From Diphasiastrum complanatum (taxonomy: Eukaryota > Streptophyta > Lycopodiopsida > Lycopodiales > Lycopodiaceae): 64,000 nucleotides of DNA. The notes below the pieces were generated by a model. It had not been told where the DNA came from. It ran no database searches and worked only from the letters and a program-made list of their open reading frames with translations. Each line of letters starts with the position of its first letter. Position 1 is the stretch's first letter. The stretch is taken from contig CM055111.1 in assembly GCA_029204225.1 (NCBI GenBank), forward strand, positions 7,071,365 to 7,135,364, read 5' to 3'. The translations under genes and the position numbers were made by a program. Positions 49,311 through 60,384 of the stretch are shown here, piece by piece.

Positions 49311-50149
49311 GTAAAAAAAAAACACTGGGAATTTTCCTTCAGAAAATGTGAAAGTTCGAATAACTCAAACGAATATTAGTGTCTTTAATCATGTCTAATT
49401 CTGGTATATATACTAATAGAGCAGGTTCTATTATGATTGAATTAGGCATGCGGATTGGAACATGTGTATGAGTGTGATAGATAATTTTAGATAATCAGAA
49501 ATGAGTATGAAACACCAATGAAGTAAAAATTAATCTATTGATAAACTTGATCAATCGACCTTTTTCTCTTCTAATTTATTCTGATTCTTCTCTCTGTCTT
49601 CCTGCCTATCTTACTTACAATGAGTAAGAATACATGTATTTATATTGTCACATGATAGGTCTCTTGGTCTTCTTCCTCCTGTAAACAGTTAATCTAACCG
49701 TTAAAACGGTTGATATACAATGACGTTTTGTTTCCAAGTTTGACAATTCATCTTTTGATTCATTTATCTTTCAAATAAGAATAAAGGTCAAATAAGTAAC
49801 TGTCGAATATATAAAGATTGAATCATCATTGGTTGATTCGAATGAATAAATGTCGATTCTTTCCGTTGGCATTCGATCCAAATACACCAATGGCGTTCGA
49901 CAGCGTTAAAGATCAGTTTTCCTTAGCCAAATTGTACTTTCATGTCGCGATGATGGGTGGCTCTTGGGAATCAAGATTTACAACTTTGATAATGTCAAAG
50001 TGGATTTTCGGAGTGCGTAGGTGTATTTCACCGCACAATTTGGATTTCAACATTGTCCGACTCGACTTCATGCAGAAGGTGCAGCATTATTTGATCAAAG
50101 TTCTAATCAAAGCCCGAAATAAATAATCTTGTGAGGTGTCACGCCACCA
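49311..50149. other. No gene recognised
   Basis: A 102-codon plus-strand frame (49818-50126) has no recognisable domain. It could be the 3' end of an LTR element, since an LTR-like segment follows. Confidence 0.35.
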
Positions 50150-50640
50150 GTTTTGGTGGGGGATATCGTTGGAGAATTTTCGGATCCCGAGGCAACCCTG
50201 ACCCTAGTTAATAAGTGAGAGGGATTTGGCACCCTGCGTGTGTAAGTCCAACCCGATCATCACATAGTTAATCGATAATTAGAAAGTCAATAAAAGGACT
50301 TTAGGCCTTTTTGCGAGACTTTTAATGTTGCAGGCCTAAATGTCAAGTTAGTGAATAAAGTTGGGACTCCCGCCAAAATTGGTTCAAATTCAAATTCAAA
50401 CTGGTTCCCTCCAATTATTGAATGGGTTCCCATTCTTTTGTAAATTTGAATAGTTAGGAAGGTAGAAATAGGCCAATAGGATTTTGAGGCCAAGGCCCTC
50501 CTCTCCACTATAAATAGGGGCAAACTTGAGTTCCTCCTCATGTTTTCAATTTCATTTCAATACAAGTAGATTGGTTCTCTTATGGAATGGATATGTGAAT
50601 GTTCTTGCTCTCAATCTCTGTTCCTCCATCTTTTATGCTT
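50150..50640 (+). promoter_or_regulatory. LTR-like promoter segment with TATA box
   Basis: A G-rich tract (TGGTGGGGGATA, about 50154-50165) is followed by CGTTGGAGAATTTTCGG. About 340 bp later comes a CCAATAGG box (50473-50480) and TATAAATAGGGG (50509-50520). This spacing is that of an LTR U3 promoter. No duplicate or PBS was found. Confidence 0.4.
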
Positions 50641-51149
50641 TTATTGTATTTTCTAATTGATTGGATTTGAATGTTATTGGAATTAGTAATTCTTATGCCT
50701 TTTGTGAGAGAGAAAGGGAGAGAGAAAAAGAGTAAGCTATTATCATTTTGGATCTTAAGCTTAATGGATGTAGTGTTAATGTTAGTGTTAATGGATGATA
50801 GAGATATGTTATCGCTCTCACGGGATCACGTGACGACTGCCTTCATCTCCTTGATGCTCATGTGCTTGGATCTTGGATTTAGGATAGGATAAATAATACC
50901 ACTACAACAATAATCTTGTAGAGTTCTCATCCTAGAATGCAATTCTAGCTAAAATTGTGTTCAAATTTGCTTGCATTGATCGAATAGTTTTGATTAGAAG
51001 CTGCTTATTGGTTCAATCTGAATCCATAGGAATAATTTTGAGTGACATTTATGTGTTTTTTATTTCATTTGATTCAGGTTAGATTGATACAAATGTGAAG
51101 GATTTCAAATCATTCAAGATCCAATCCATGTCCCTGATCTTTGGTTACA
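50641..51149. other. No gene recognised
   Basis: Only short frames and a GAGAGAAAGGGAGAGAG tract (about 50703-50730) are seen. Confidence 0.35.
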
Positions 51150-51480
51150 ATAAGGAGCAAACCAACAATCCTGCCAATGTAGAAAAATCAGCATCTACCT
51201 ACAAAATGAGATGCAAACTCTATGAGATACTAATCAAACATGAACCAAAACATAAAATATAGTTTATGTCCGTACAATTACAGTACCCTATTGTACTTCA
51301 TACGTGTGGAACCGAAAATAGCAATAAATGATCATTCTACACATAGAATTGCAAGATAACATCATGAGAGTGCACCAATGAGTAGTAGAACCCAAAGAGG
51401 ACCATGTATAATGCTGAAATGAGAGAGAGAAGAGAGAAGATTTGTCTCTCCACGAGTTACATCCTTTTATAACAGGTCCA
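51150..51480 (-). repeat. LTR-like repeat arm, inverted relative to 52670-52995
   Basis: Reading leftward from 51480: GGACCTGTTATAAAAGGATG, then phrases such as ATTGGTGCACT and ATCTTGCAATT, and finally GATTTTTCTACATTGGCA. All occur in the same order on the plus strand at 52670-52995. The TTATAAAAGGATG word is TATA-like, so both arms look like copies of one LTR. Confidence 0.8.
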
Positions 51481-51610
51481 AGCCCTTCATAAAGGTCTTG
51501 GAGCACCAAGAGTGACTCCATCCCAACCTTCCAAATAGCATAATTTGTAGAATTCAATCTCTCACTAGCTTCTAGAAGGTATGCTCTAGCAGATCCCATC
51601 TTACTAATGA
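51481..51610 (-). pseudogene. Ty1/copia gag N-terminus fragment
   Basis: The minus strand reads ASERLNSTNYAIWKVGMESL followed by LVLQDLYEGL, the classic N-terminal copia gag motif (LNGxNYxxWKxxMExLL). It is fused at its end to the LTR-like arm. Confidence 0.7.
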
Positions 51611-51627
51611 CATCTACAAACAAGAAA

Positions 51628-51972
51628 TAGATTTTATTGACTTGAAACTCACAAAGGTCTCACACTTGCAGTCTTTCACTCAAATTTGATTTCTAATCCA
51701 ACAAATGGACTTGTAATTACAGTTCTATCACTCCATCACAAAGCTGGAATGAAGATAAGATGAAGTGAAAACTACTTTCAAACAAATCTTGCCAAGAAAT
51801 GGATTTAATTGTCTCTAGAAACTCACTAAGGTCTCTCTCTTGTAGTGTTTCACTCAAATTAGATTTCTAATCAAACAAATGGACTTATAATCTCAGTTCT
51901 AGCACTCCCTCACAAAGATGGAATGAAGATAAGATGATGTGAAATCTACTTACAATCAAATCTTGCCAACAT
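51628..51972. repeat. Tandem duplication, unit of about 171 bp, two diverged copies
   Basis: Both copies contain AAACTCAC(A/T)AAGGTCTC, TTTCACTCAAATT, AACAAATGGACTT and GGAATGAAGATAAGATGA, in order, and end in AAATCTTGCCAA. Confidence 0.85.
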
Positions 51973-52669
51973 CACTTGGAGTGTTAACAAAGTCTATGCT
52001 AAAACTAGTTGAAGAGGGAGTGTGAAAGATTTCATCTAGTTTAGTCAAATTTGCTACATTGGTTTATTTGGCAATTGAGGCCAATTTCATATTAGACTTA
52101 GAATTTGACTTTTCAACATTAGGAGAGTTTTGAGCTCCAAAAGGGCCTTATATGAATTCGTGCAAAGATTCGTTTTGTATTATTAAAATATTATAGCATT
52201 ATTTTTAGCTAATAAATTTGACTTGCCATAACTTTTAACTATAGCTCAAAAGTATGTCATATAACATATCATTGGAAAGTGCTCGCCGAGCGCTTTCCAA
52301 CGCACTAGACTTCGCTAAAATTGGACTTACCACTAAAAAGTTATGCCATTTTTAATGTGGAATCAAAATGTGGACTCAAAAAGTTACGTTACGTAGATTT
52401 CAAATTTGACTGTTTTGATTGGTCCATGTGTAAGAAAAATTTGAGAAAAAATAAAAAGGAAATCTTTACAAAGGGATCTTTTTGGACTTAGAACTCCTCT
52501 AATGAGTTACATTAGTCTAAAGGCATTTGAATAAACACTTTTGAAAAGTGTGGGAAAGTGTAGTACACGAGTTTTTGATAGATCCAATTTGAGTAGTAGA
52601 GACATTGAATCTAGTCACAAACATGGTAGGGTTTTTCATTATGGAGGGAAACCAAAGTTTGAAATTAGG
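51973..52669. other. No gene; contains a 29-bp near-perfect palindrome at 52272-52300
   Basis: TTGGAAAG and GCTCG on the left pair with CGAGC and CTTTCCAA on the right, with one G/T position between stems. Nothing else is recognised here. Confidence 0.6.
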
Positions 52670-52995
52670 GTTGGACCTGTTATAAAAGGATGTAACTCAT
52701 GGGAAGAGAAGCTTCTCTCTCTCACATCTCATTTCATGCTTATACATGAGTTCTATTTGGGTCATCTATCCATTGGTGCACTATTGGTGATATCTTGCAA
52801 TTTTGTGTGTAGAATGCTCAATTTATGGTATATTTGGATCCACACGTGTGAAATATAGTAGCTCACTGTTTTGGTATGGACAAAAACTTCATTTCATATT
52901 TTGATTGATGTTTGATCAAGATCTATTAGAGTTTGCATCTCATTCATAGAGTAGATGTTGATTTTTCTACATTGGCAAGGTTGGTGATTTGTTGT
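52670..52995 (+). repeat. LTR-like repeat arm, inverted relative to 51150-51480
   Basis: It contains TTATAAAAGGATGTAACTC, ATTGGTGCACTATTGGTGAT, a CACACGTGTG palindrome (52841-52850) and GATTTTTCTACATTGGCA. Confidence 0.8.
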
Positions 52996-53704
52996 CTTTC
53001 TAACCAAAGATGAAAAGGATGTTTTTGATCTTAATGATCTGAAGTTCTTCACATTCCTTACCGCAATTCCATGGAAACAATGCTCATGAGCATCTCAAAC
53101 ATGTTGAGACACTAATGGTTGTTAATGTGATTGTAAATCCTACGCATAGGATGATATTATTTTCCAAAACTTTGGTAGGAATAGCTAGGCGTTGGTACTA
53201 TAATCTACCCAAATCTTCCATCACCACTTGAAAATAATTGTTTGAACTATTTTTAGCAGAGTTTGGACCTAGATACAATGTTGATATTCTAATGTTCACT
53301 CTAACCACGATACAACAAGAACTAGGAGTATCAGTACGCTTGTATATCAAACGACTCAACGAGCTCATTCGGAAATTGAATATAGGGCTAGCAATTGAGG
53401 TATTGTCTTAATTAGTACTCACTTTTTTCCTAAGGGCCTACAACCATATATACAATTAGTAGTATGCCAATCTGGAGTCTCCCCTTTTGAAGAGGCGGTA
53501 TCTAGAGCCATGATTATTGAGGCAGCTTACATCACTACATCTAAATGTCAAGCAATGAGGAATCCAATCCTAGATTGTAGTCAACGGACAGTAAGGGATG
53601 AGTTGAATGTTATGAGAGACCTACATCATACATCCAAACCCCCAAGGCCAAGACCACACTACACACCTGAGAGGGATGGTGTGATACCAAATTGTCACAC
53701 TTGA
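52996..53704 (+). pseudogene. Ty3/gypsy gag fragment
   Basis: The frame reads LVGIARRWYYNLPKSSITT, then (after stops) LFELFLAEFGPRYNVDILMF, IQQELGVSVRLYIKRLNELI and KGLQPYIQLVVCQSGVSPFE, the gypsy retrotransposon gag domain in normal order. Pro/Arg-rich sequence ends at 53704. At least three stops and a frameshift are present. Sequence to 54170 may be further decayed gag but shows no zinc knuckle. Confidence 0.8.
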
Positions 53705-54170
53705 GATCAAGGGACTAAAGATATATCAGTCCTTTTAGTACACAAGAATGACACTGTGGAGACAAAATTGCCTGTGCTATAGGATATGGGATTAATGCCA
53801 GAATTATACCCTCAAAACTACCATAACTAGAACATGATGAAGTAGATAGAATATCAATCAATCTTGAGATATCTCAAGAGGAACCTTATCATTTAGAATT
53901 GTGATGAGACACAAGAGGATTTTGGTCAGATCTACATTGTTATGGGCTAGTCAATTGTGGAATACAAACAGATAGAAATATACACCCATGGACTAGATAT
54001 CATAAATATACCCCTCAGGATCGGTCGAGCATACTGACCATAACCGAAAGTGAGTTGCAAGCATCGTGTGAGGAGGCAACACAATCAATGTTTAGCGACT
54101 AACCTGATCAAGTTGTGCCTTCAAAGGAGGACGACGATAGCGACCCAAAATGAGAAGAAATAGATGAACT
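53705..54170. other. Decayed sequence between gypsy gag and the next LTR
   Basis: No domain is recognised. It directly abuts the LTR beginning at 54171. Confidence 0.35.
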
Positions 54171-54601
54171 TGTGCAAAAAGTACAAAAAGGACCAAGAGT
54201 AGATCCTAATCTGATCCTCAAGAGGGATTGGTTGTCAGATTACTTGATCTATCAATCTACTTAAGGTTAAGATCAATCTAGATCAATTCTAGACACAAAA
54301 TCCTAACAAGAACAATCATTAATTGAAGGTAAGCGTACTTTATGGTTTCACACGTGTGAAACACTGTCTGAGTACGGACTCAAACCTGAAAATCAAGTAC
54401 ACATTGATAGATCCTCAAAACAATCAAAACAAATGTAGACAAATGGAGAGAATCACTCAAAATTGCTTCCAAAATCAAGATTGGTGTCTCACATTGATTA
54501 TGGCCAAATGTGGCTCTATATATACAATAAGTGGGAGCTCGTGGTACTGATCATCCCTTTGATCCCACATGTGTGAAGGTGCTTTGTCATATGATGTTTC
54601 A
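54171..54601 (-). repeat. 3' LTR of the 54-59 kb element
   Basis: It starts TGTGCAAAAAGTAC on the plus strand. It contains a TATA box (TATATATAG on the minus strand, about 54523-54515) and two palindromes, CACACGTGTG (54351-54360) and CACATGTGTG (54567-54576). Confidence 0.85.
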
Positions 54602-55139
54602 TCATGCAAAGCTGACACTTGGACAAAACCTTCTATTTTGAGCACTTTTGGTCCATTTTCCTTCTATATGGAGATCTACTTGAAAATCTTCTAGAAGTCA
54701 AAATTCGTCTACTTTAGCTTATTCCACACATTTGAGATGTCCTCTACACATGGGATGTGACACCTAACCAAAGGACGTGGCTCATGCAATCAATAGATTG
54801 ATGCCATGTGTCATATGTCTAGAAAACTAGTTTTTGGCCTTTTTAGCCACTAGAACTTGAATTAAATCATATGTACAACCTATATGATTATGGTACATGA
54901 CAAGTACACTATTTTCACATGTGGGAACAGGCTCCACACATGTGTGTTTATCTATATACAAGATTTTTGGCCTCTGCCAAGCTTATTTTTGCATTTTTCA
55001 CACTCCTCAAAAATCTAGCTTGGTAAATCTAGCTTGATGGAAAACATGATGATCTTGAACTTGACTCCATGGGCTGAATTGGTCTTTGCTGGTTCAAAAG
55101 GTGTGAAGATCAGCCAATGAACTTGATGTTGATCTGAAA
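54602..55139 (-). other. 3' untranslated part of the element, with a CACATGTG double palindrome
   Basis: TTCACATGTGGGAACAGG and CTCCACACATGTG form an inverted pair at 54915-54946. A clear polypurine tract next to the 3' LTR was not found. Confidence 0.45.
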
Positions 55140-56648
55140 TCACCATATCCATGATAGTGCTTCTTTGATGTTGACATCTTTGATGAGCTTGAGAGCTTTG
55201 CACCATCCTAGCACCTCCAAAATTGATTCCTTCCAATTTTCATGTAGATGCTTGACTTTGAGGCTTGCTCCTTCTTCATGTGTCTGCTCCTTCATGAGAA
55301 AATAAAGATTTCTTCTTGATTTATTGGGATCACAAAGATCTACCATCATGTTACCACAATCTAGAGAATTAGACTCATCCAGATTGGCAAGACTATGCAT
55401 GCTATAATAACAAAGTGTTTGCATCATATCTTCATGCTTGTTTACCGTGATAATCTCAGATCCAATGAGGCTAAATACTTCATTATGGAGATAAGTGTCT
55501 TTAGAAGATGATTCACTTACTCTCATAAAGAGTATACAATTTGCCTCAATACAAATTTTCAAACTATGAGTGAACAAATCACTTTCACTCTTACATGACT
55601 TAAGAGCATACATTTGATGAAATAACCATTTGCTTTCTAATTGATTTAAAATCAATTTCAACCTTTTAAGAACATCATCTATGTTCTCAAGAGAGACTTC
55701 ATACTCGACTAGTATGGCTTTACTGCAATTTTGAGATGCAATGATCTCACTAAAGCAAATTGATTTATCAAATGACATAAGAGAAGTAAGTATGTGATGT
55801 ATACCACATGAGATATGCTCCTCTTTCCCTTGAAATGTGAGCCACATGGACTCAACCATATTTCTTGAGTTTCTTTTTGGAATCACAATTTGAGAAGGTC
55901 TCTCCTCCTCAATCCTTGGCACACTTGAACCTTGGGAAGTATTCTCCTCCTCAATGCTTGGCACATTTGAACCTTGAGATGACTCCTTAAGATCCTCTTC
56001 ATGGTGCTCCTTTTTTATGGTAATCCGAGACCTCCATGTCTCATAATGATCACAACAAGTATGACCATTCAATATGCACTTCCTATGCTTATCAAGATTA
56101 CTTATGCTAGAAACATAAGTCCAAAAATCACCACAACTTGGCATGATTTTTCTAATATTGAAATCAAAAGACATTTCCATCTCAATAAGGCTAACTACTT
56201 GCTTATGGATATAAGTGTCCACTTTGGATGCTTCACTTATTCTCATAAGAAGTTTACAACTTACCTTTAAGATTGAAAACTTACAATTGTCATCTTTATG
56301 AATGAACACATCATTCATGATCTTATTGAAACCAAAAGATCCTACATTATGAAGATATTTCCATTTCCTTGACTTCATAACTAATGTAAGCTTACAAGGA
56401 AAACATATTTTGCTATCTTTTAAGGCATCACACTCAACTAGTATTGCCTTAATCCACCTTTGAGATACAAAAATCTCTTCAAAGCAAATTGGTTCTTCAT
56501 AAGTTGACATGATAGCATAAATAAATCTATTTTCATTTTGTGATTGCTGCTCCTTTTTCTTGATTGATTTCTCTTGGATCATAACAATAAGTTTGAACTT
56601 ATCTAAAGTTCCAAGCAAGGACATAAAATAAATCCAAGTTACTTTCAT
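55140..56648 (-). CDS. 502-codon open frame, copia-derived, internally duplicated, function unknown
   Basis: The longest open frame in the window. Its start (VTWIYFMSLLGTLDKFK) matches the copia integrase region after the first Asp. Residues about 45-95 (STYEEPICFEEIFVSQRWIK, then ECDAL and KSRKWKYLH) resemble the N-terminus of copia RT. A charged linker (about 215-265) holds two copies of SQGS(N/S)VP(S/R)IEEE. Residues about 285-345 (FDKSICFSEIIASQNCSKAI, then ESKWLFHQMYAL) repeat the RT-like module, and each copy is followed by a D-TY-H-V-SLI block. Catalytic motifs of integrase, RT and RNase H are absent. The second module recurs with stops at 35586-36390. It may be a retained but non-catalytic protein of a non-autonomous family, or a frame open by chance. 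The start Met at 56648 is simply the first after the stop. Confidence 0.55.
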   Translation of the reverse strand: MKVTWIYFMSLLGTLDKFKLIVMIQEKSIKKKEQQSQNENRFIYAIMSTYEEPICFEEIFVSQRWIKAILVECDALKDSKICFPCKLTLVMKSRKWKYLHNVGSFGFNKIMNDVFIHKDDNCKFSILKVSCKLLMRISEASKVDTYIHKQVVSLIEMEMSFDFNIRKIMPSCGDFWTYVSSISNLDKHRKCILNGHTCCDHYETWRSRITIKKEHHEEDLKESSQGSNVPSIEEENTSQGSSVPRIEEERPSQIVIPKRNSRNMVESMWLTFQGKEEHISCGIHHILTSLMSFDKSICFSEIIASQNCSKAILVEYEVSLENIDDVLKRLKLILNQLESKWLFHQMYALKSCKSESDLFTHSLKICIEANCILFMRVSESSSKDTYLHNEVFSLIGSEIITVNKHEDMMQTLCYYSMHSLANLDESNSLDCGNMMVDLCDPNKSRRNLYFLMKEQTHEEGASLKVKHLHENWKESILEVLGWCKALKLIKDVNIKEALSWIW

Positions 56649-56672
56649 GAAAGTGACATCTATCTTTGCATC

Positions 56673-57116
56673 TTAAACCAAACAATGCACTTCCAAATGA
56701 AAAATTTCAAAAGATTTGACACGTGTTGTGATGGACTTTTGAAGACAAATCCTGCAAGTCCATGTGAGACTCCAAGCCCCATTCACCTTTCCACAAAGGA
56801 AACACCTTTCCTTGGACTTGTCCTTCTTGTATTTGCATTTTGAACTTGAAGCTCCATCCTTCACCTCGGCCCCCTTGCTTTGGTTCTCCTTGGATGGACT
56901 GGTCTTCTTTTTGTAGCATCTTGAGAAAAAATATCCTCCCTTGCCACAAAGGTTGCACTTAGGATCCTTTCTTTCCTTCAATAGGTTGCCACCTATTGAT
57001 GCCATTTGAATAAAAACCTGTGTTATGATTCTACAAATGTAATTTGTGACTTTCAAGAGACTAGATTTGAACATCTTCAATAATCTAGAATGATCTACAA
57101 AAGATCTAGCCCACAA
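56673..57116 (-). pseudogene. Zinc-knuckle region of the copia-derived frame
   Basis: Two cysteine clusters occur: CNLCGKGGYFFSRC, a CX2CX4HX4C knuckle with Tyr in place of His, and CFLCGKVNGAWSLTWTC. A Lys/Ser-rich linker separates them. The end (SFEIFHLEVHCLV) resembles the start of a copia integrase. A stop at 56675-56673 separates it from the next ORF by eight codons in the same frame, so both were one polyprotein. Confidence 0.65.
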
Positions 57117-58667
57117 ACCTAAGAATCAATCTTCACACTAATGACTAGTCACTTGGAAACTTTGCTTTGATCATTAAGACAAAAGCATACAATCTTTGAA
57201 TCAAATCACTAAAGAAATCAGATCCAATCTCCTATCGGACTCATCAAATACCAATGACTCTTTCTTTTGAAAGTTGAAATGGATATGAAAAAGATTTGAC
57301 ACCTTGATTTTCCTTTTCACTTGACTAGTTCTCTCAACACTTGAGATTCTTGAACAAAAGATGGGTTTTGTTTCAAATACATGAAAATCAAACTTAATCA
57401 CTTCTTTTGGACTCACTCTTGACCCAAATAATCTCACACTTGAGATTTAGAATGAATTTGATTTGATTTGACAACAAACTATACCACCAATTTTTCACAA
57501 AGCTTAAAAATTTAGACAACTAGAGATTCACAAAGATCTCAACGATGCATGAATACTCAAATATGGACTCCTCCTCATTCTAGACATCCAATGGGATCAC
57601 AAATTGACCCTCACACTCTCACAAAGAAAGTTGAATAGAACTAATCTGAGTTTCATACGTACTATGTCAATTTTTGCTCAACAAATTGAATTCAATCACT
57701 CCTATTGGATTCCACCAATTACTCTACCTTTTAAGATTTGGAATGAAATTCAAAATCAAAAGTTGTGATTTTTCTCACTAAGATATTGTGCTTCAAAGAG
57801 CTAATGCCACTTAGAAAGATTTGATCACCTAGGAAGAGACAAACTCTCCACCAATAACAACACATAATGAGCTTCTAGATCTTGCCCTCTACAAAGAAAG
57901 GAACTCTTAGAAAATTGGATCTCTTTCTACACATTTGCCATAGACACCTTAATGACTCTTTTCAAGGCTTACAATCACTCAAAAAAATTGAGTAGGATTG
58001 AACAATGTGACTTGGATCTCAATTTCTTTTCTAGAACTCTCAATTGAAGCCAATCTATGTCAAATTCTACAAAAGATTTGCATAGATGCTCTATATGCAC
58101 TAGAAACTCTCAAAGGTTTCACTTGGAGGACAAATCCAAAGATGTTTTCTAGCAAATTGATGTTTCTAAACTTGTCCCTATCACTCTTGAACAAATCTAG
58201 AGTGATGGTACAATGGATTCCAACCTCTCACCTTGCATATCACTCCTTAATCTATGAATTTTAGCGAAATCTCTCTTAACTTCAACATACACTCAAAAAA
58301 TCAGAGAAAATCATTTAATGCTCCTAATTCAAGCTTCAATTTTAAGTTTTTGGCTGATCTAATCCAAGAACTAATCAAGGGATTAGATTCTCTATAGAAA
58401 ATGCTTGATTTTGCACTAAAAATCTCTCAAATTGGGTGTGAGTCAAATTGTACAAATTTTTGAATTTTCTCAGCCAAAACTGAATATGTATGGCCTCACA
58501 CGTGTGAAAAGGGTTCCTACAGCCCACAACAAGATCTGGACCAAAAATTTTGAGGATAGCTATCAAATCCAACTCGCTACACAAAATTTGACTAGTTTCC
58601 AAAAAACTGCTAATTTTGGCTTTGATTTGGATTAACCCTATCAATTTCAACAAAAACTCTTGTACTT
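57117..58667 (-). other. Long 5' leader of the 54-59 kb element
   Basis: About 1.5 kb lies between the PBS and the first long frame. All three minus-strand frames are full of stops and show no gag motif. The stretch is rich in ACTC/TCACAAAG words. A CACACGTGTG palindrome lies at 58498-58507. Confidence 0.5.
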
Positions 58668-58680
58668 GGCTCTGATACCA
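58668..58680 (-). other. tRNA-iMet primer-binding site
   Basis: The minus-strand TGGTATCAGAGCC is immediately next to the LTR end with no spacer. Confidence 0.92.
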
Positions 58681-59109
58681 TGTGTAAAAAAGTATAAAAA
58701 GGACCAAGAGTGGATAATCTGATCCTCAAGAGGGATTGGTTGTCAGATTACTTGATCTATCAATCTACTTGAGATTAAGATCAATCTAGATCAATTCTAG
58801 ACACAAAATTCTAATAAGAACAATCATTAATTGAAGGTAAGTGTACTTTATGGTTTCACACGTGTGAAACATTGTCTGAGTACGGAATCCAACCTGAAAA
58901 TCAAGTATACATTGATAGATCCTCAAAACAATCAAAACAAATGTAGACAAATGGAGAGAATCACTCAAAATTGCTTCCAAAACCAAGGTTGGTGTCTCAC
59001 ATTGATTATGGCCAAATGTGGCTCTATATATACAATAAGTGGGAGATCGTGGTACTGATCATCCCTTTGATCCCACATGTGTGAAGGTGTTTTAGTCGAT
59101 ATGATGACA
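58681..59109 (-). repeat. 5' LTR of the 54-59 kb element
   Basis: It starts TGTGTAAAAAAGTATA on the plus strand, directly beside the PBS. It carries the same TATA box and palindromes as the left copy. Confidence 0.85.
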
Positions 59110-60138
59110 GACTATACTCTTATCCTTGACTTTACCTATGGGATAAGGGAAAATAGAAAGTCTAAGTTTTATTTTCATTTGTTCATTTTCCTACTTTGTT
59201 AATCTTGTTGTTTGGTGAATTTCTTTTCCATTCTGTATATTATAAAAAATAAAAGAGGCAAATCAAAATTATTCTTAGAAATGATGTTTGTTGTTGTATG
59301 CATGAACCCTTGTTGAAGTACAAAAATATGATGATCCAGAAGTCAAAGTCATTTGCACCCACCACCCCTACACTTGCATCATATAGCCACGGCATGATTG
59401 GACCAACTGATTGCAACGTTGAATGAATGCATTCATATCCATACACTCCACATATACTCTAAGCTATATAGGGCATCATGCATTGTTGTAACGGGCATAT
59501 GATTGATTGATATAGAAGCATATGGGGGGGTTAAAGAGAGGAAAAAATTGGGAACAAAAACAGTGCAACAGGGAGGGGAGTGATTCCTCTACCCAATTGA
59601 TAAGACACTTGAAAAAGAAAAAGAAAAAGAGAGAGACCTATATCAGTTTGATGATGCTTGATGGCTCCAAATCGGATCTATAACCATTTGTGAGGTTCGA
59701 CATCTTTCCTCACAATACTTGATTGGATCTGATTAGTAGGCAAGCTCAAATGGAGCTAGATCTCCTCTAGCTCATTATTCATATTCCATTCATAGATCTC
59801 ATTCATAGTGGACATCAATTAGTGGATCACACAATTTAGATTCAATCAAAAGATCCCAACAACTTACAATTGAAATTTTCATGTAGATCCATTATGACAA
59901 AGCTTGTTATTTGAGAGGTACAATGATATCATGAGTGGATCTATGATCATCAACATGATTGAAACTTCTTGATGTGCATTATAGATTTCATAGATCTTGT
60001 AGTTATTCCACGACATATGCATCAGTATCATTAGACAAGATTCAAGTACAAGATTTAGACATTGAATTACCCACATTACGAATGGTTTTGAGATCACATA
60101 GACCTTATCAATCATATCTCTTTGAAATTGATAGATCG
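59110..60138. other. No gene recognised
   Basis: AT-rich flank. A 109-codon plus frame (59959-60288) has no known domain and runs into the CA repeat. Confidence 0.35.
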
Positions 60139-60229
60139 CATTCACACAAACACACACACACATGGGATGATATTAGACACATTGTTGATAACTTGCATCC
60201 ACATAATCCCACCACCAATTTTGAGATTT

Positions 60230-60272
<43 letters not shown>

Positions 60273-60344
60273 GATGGGACGATGTTAGACACATTGTTGA
60301 TGACTTGCATCCATATAATCCCACCACCAATTTTGAGATTTGCA
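60139..60344. repeat. Tandem duplication of about 95-110 bp containing (CA)n
   Basis: Both copies read CACACA run, GATGGGA(T/C)GAT, TTAGACACATTGTTGAT, CTTGCATCCA and ATCCCACCACCAATTTTGAG. The second copy has an expanded CA run at 60235-60271. Confidence 0.9.
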
Positions 60345-60384
60345 TTTGCATATCCCTCCATGCATGGGTCTGAAAAGAGGGCAT

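Larger units (their letters stand above)
54171..59109 (-). mobile_element. LTR retrotransposon with both LTRs, copia-derived, non-autonomous
   Basis: Two direct repeats of about 430 bp (54171 to about 54601 and 58681 to about 59109) share long identical runs and differ by scattered substitutions. Next to the right repeat, on the minus strand, lies TGGTATCAGAGCC (58680-58668), a tRNA-iMet PBS. The element is therefore transcribed leftward, with its 5' LTR on the right. The interior is about 4.1 kb and encodes zinc knuckles and a long copia-derived ORF. No integrase DDE core, YVDD motif or RNase H is found. The 5-bp flanks (GAACT left, GACTA right) do not match, so a target duplication is not shown. 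The outer right boundary is uncertain by about 10 bp. Confidence 0.82.

Noticed and set aside
55140-57116. Active reverse transcriptase or an autonomous copia element
   Set aside because: No YVDD, integrase D-D-E or RNase H residues are present despite the long open frame.
60139-60344. His-Thr repeat protein as a gene or CRISPR-like array
   Set aside because: It is a two-copy tandem duplication with a CA run; the repeat number and spacing do not suit any array.
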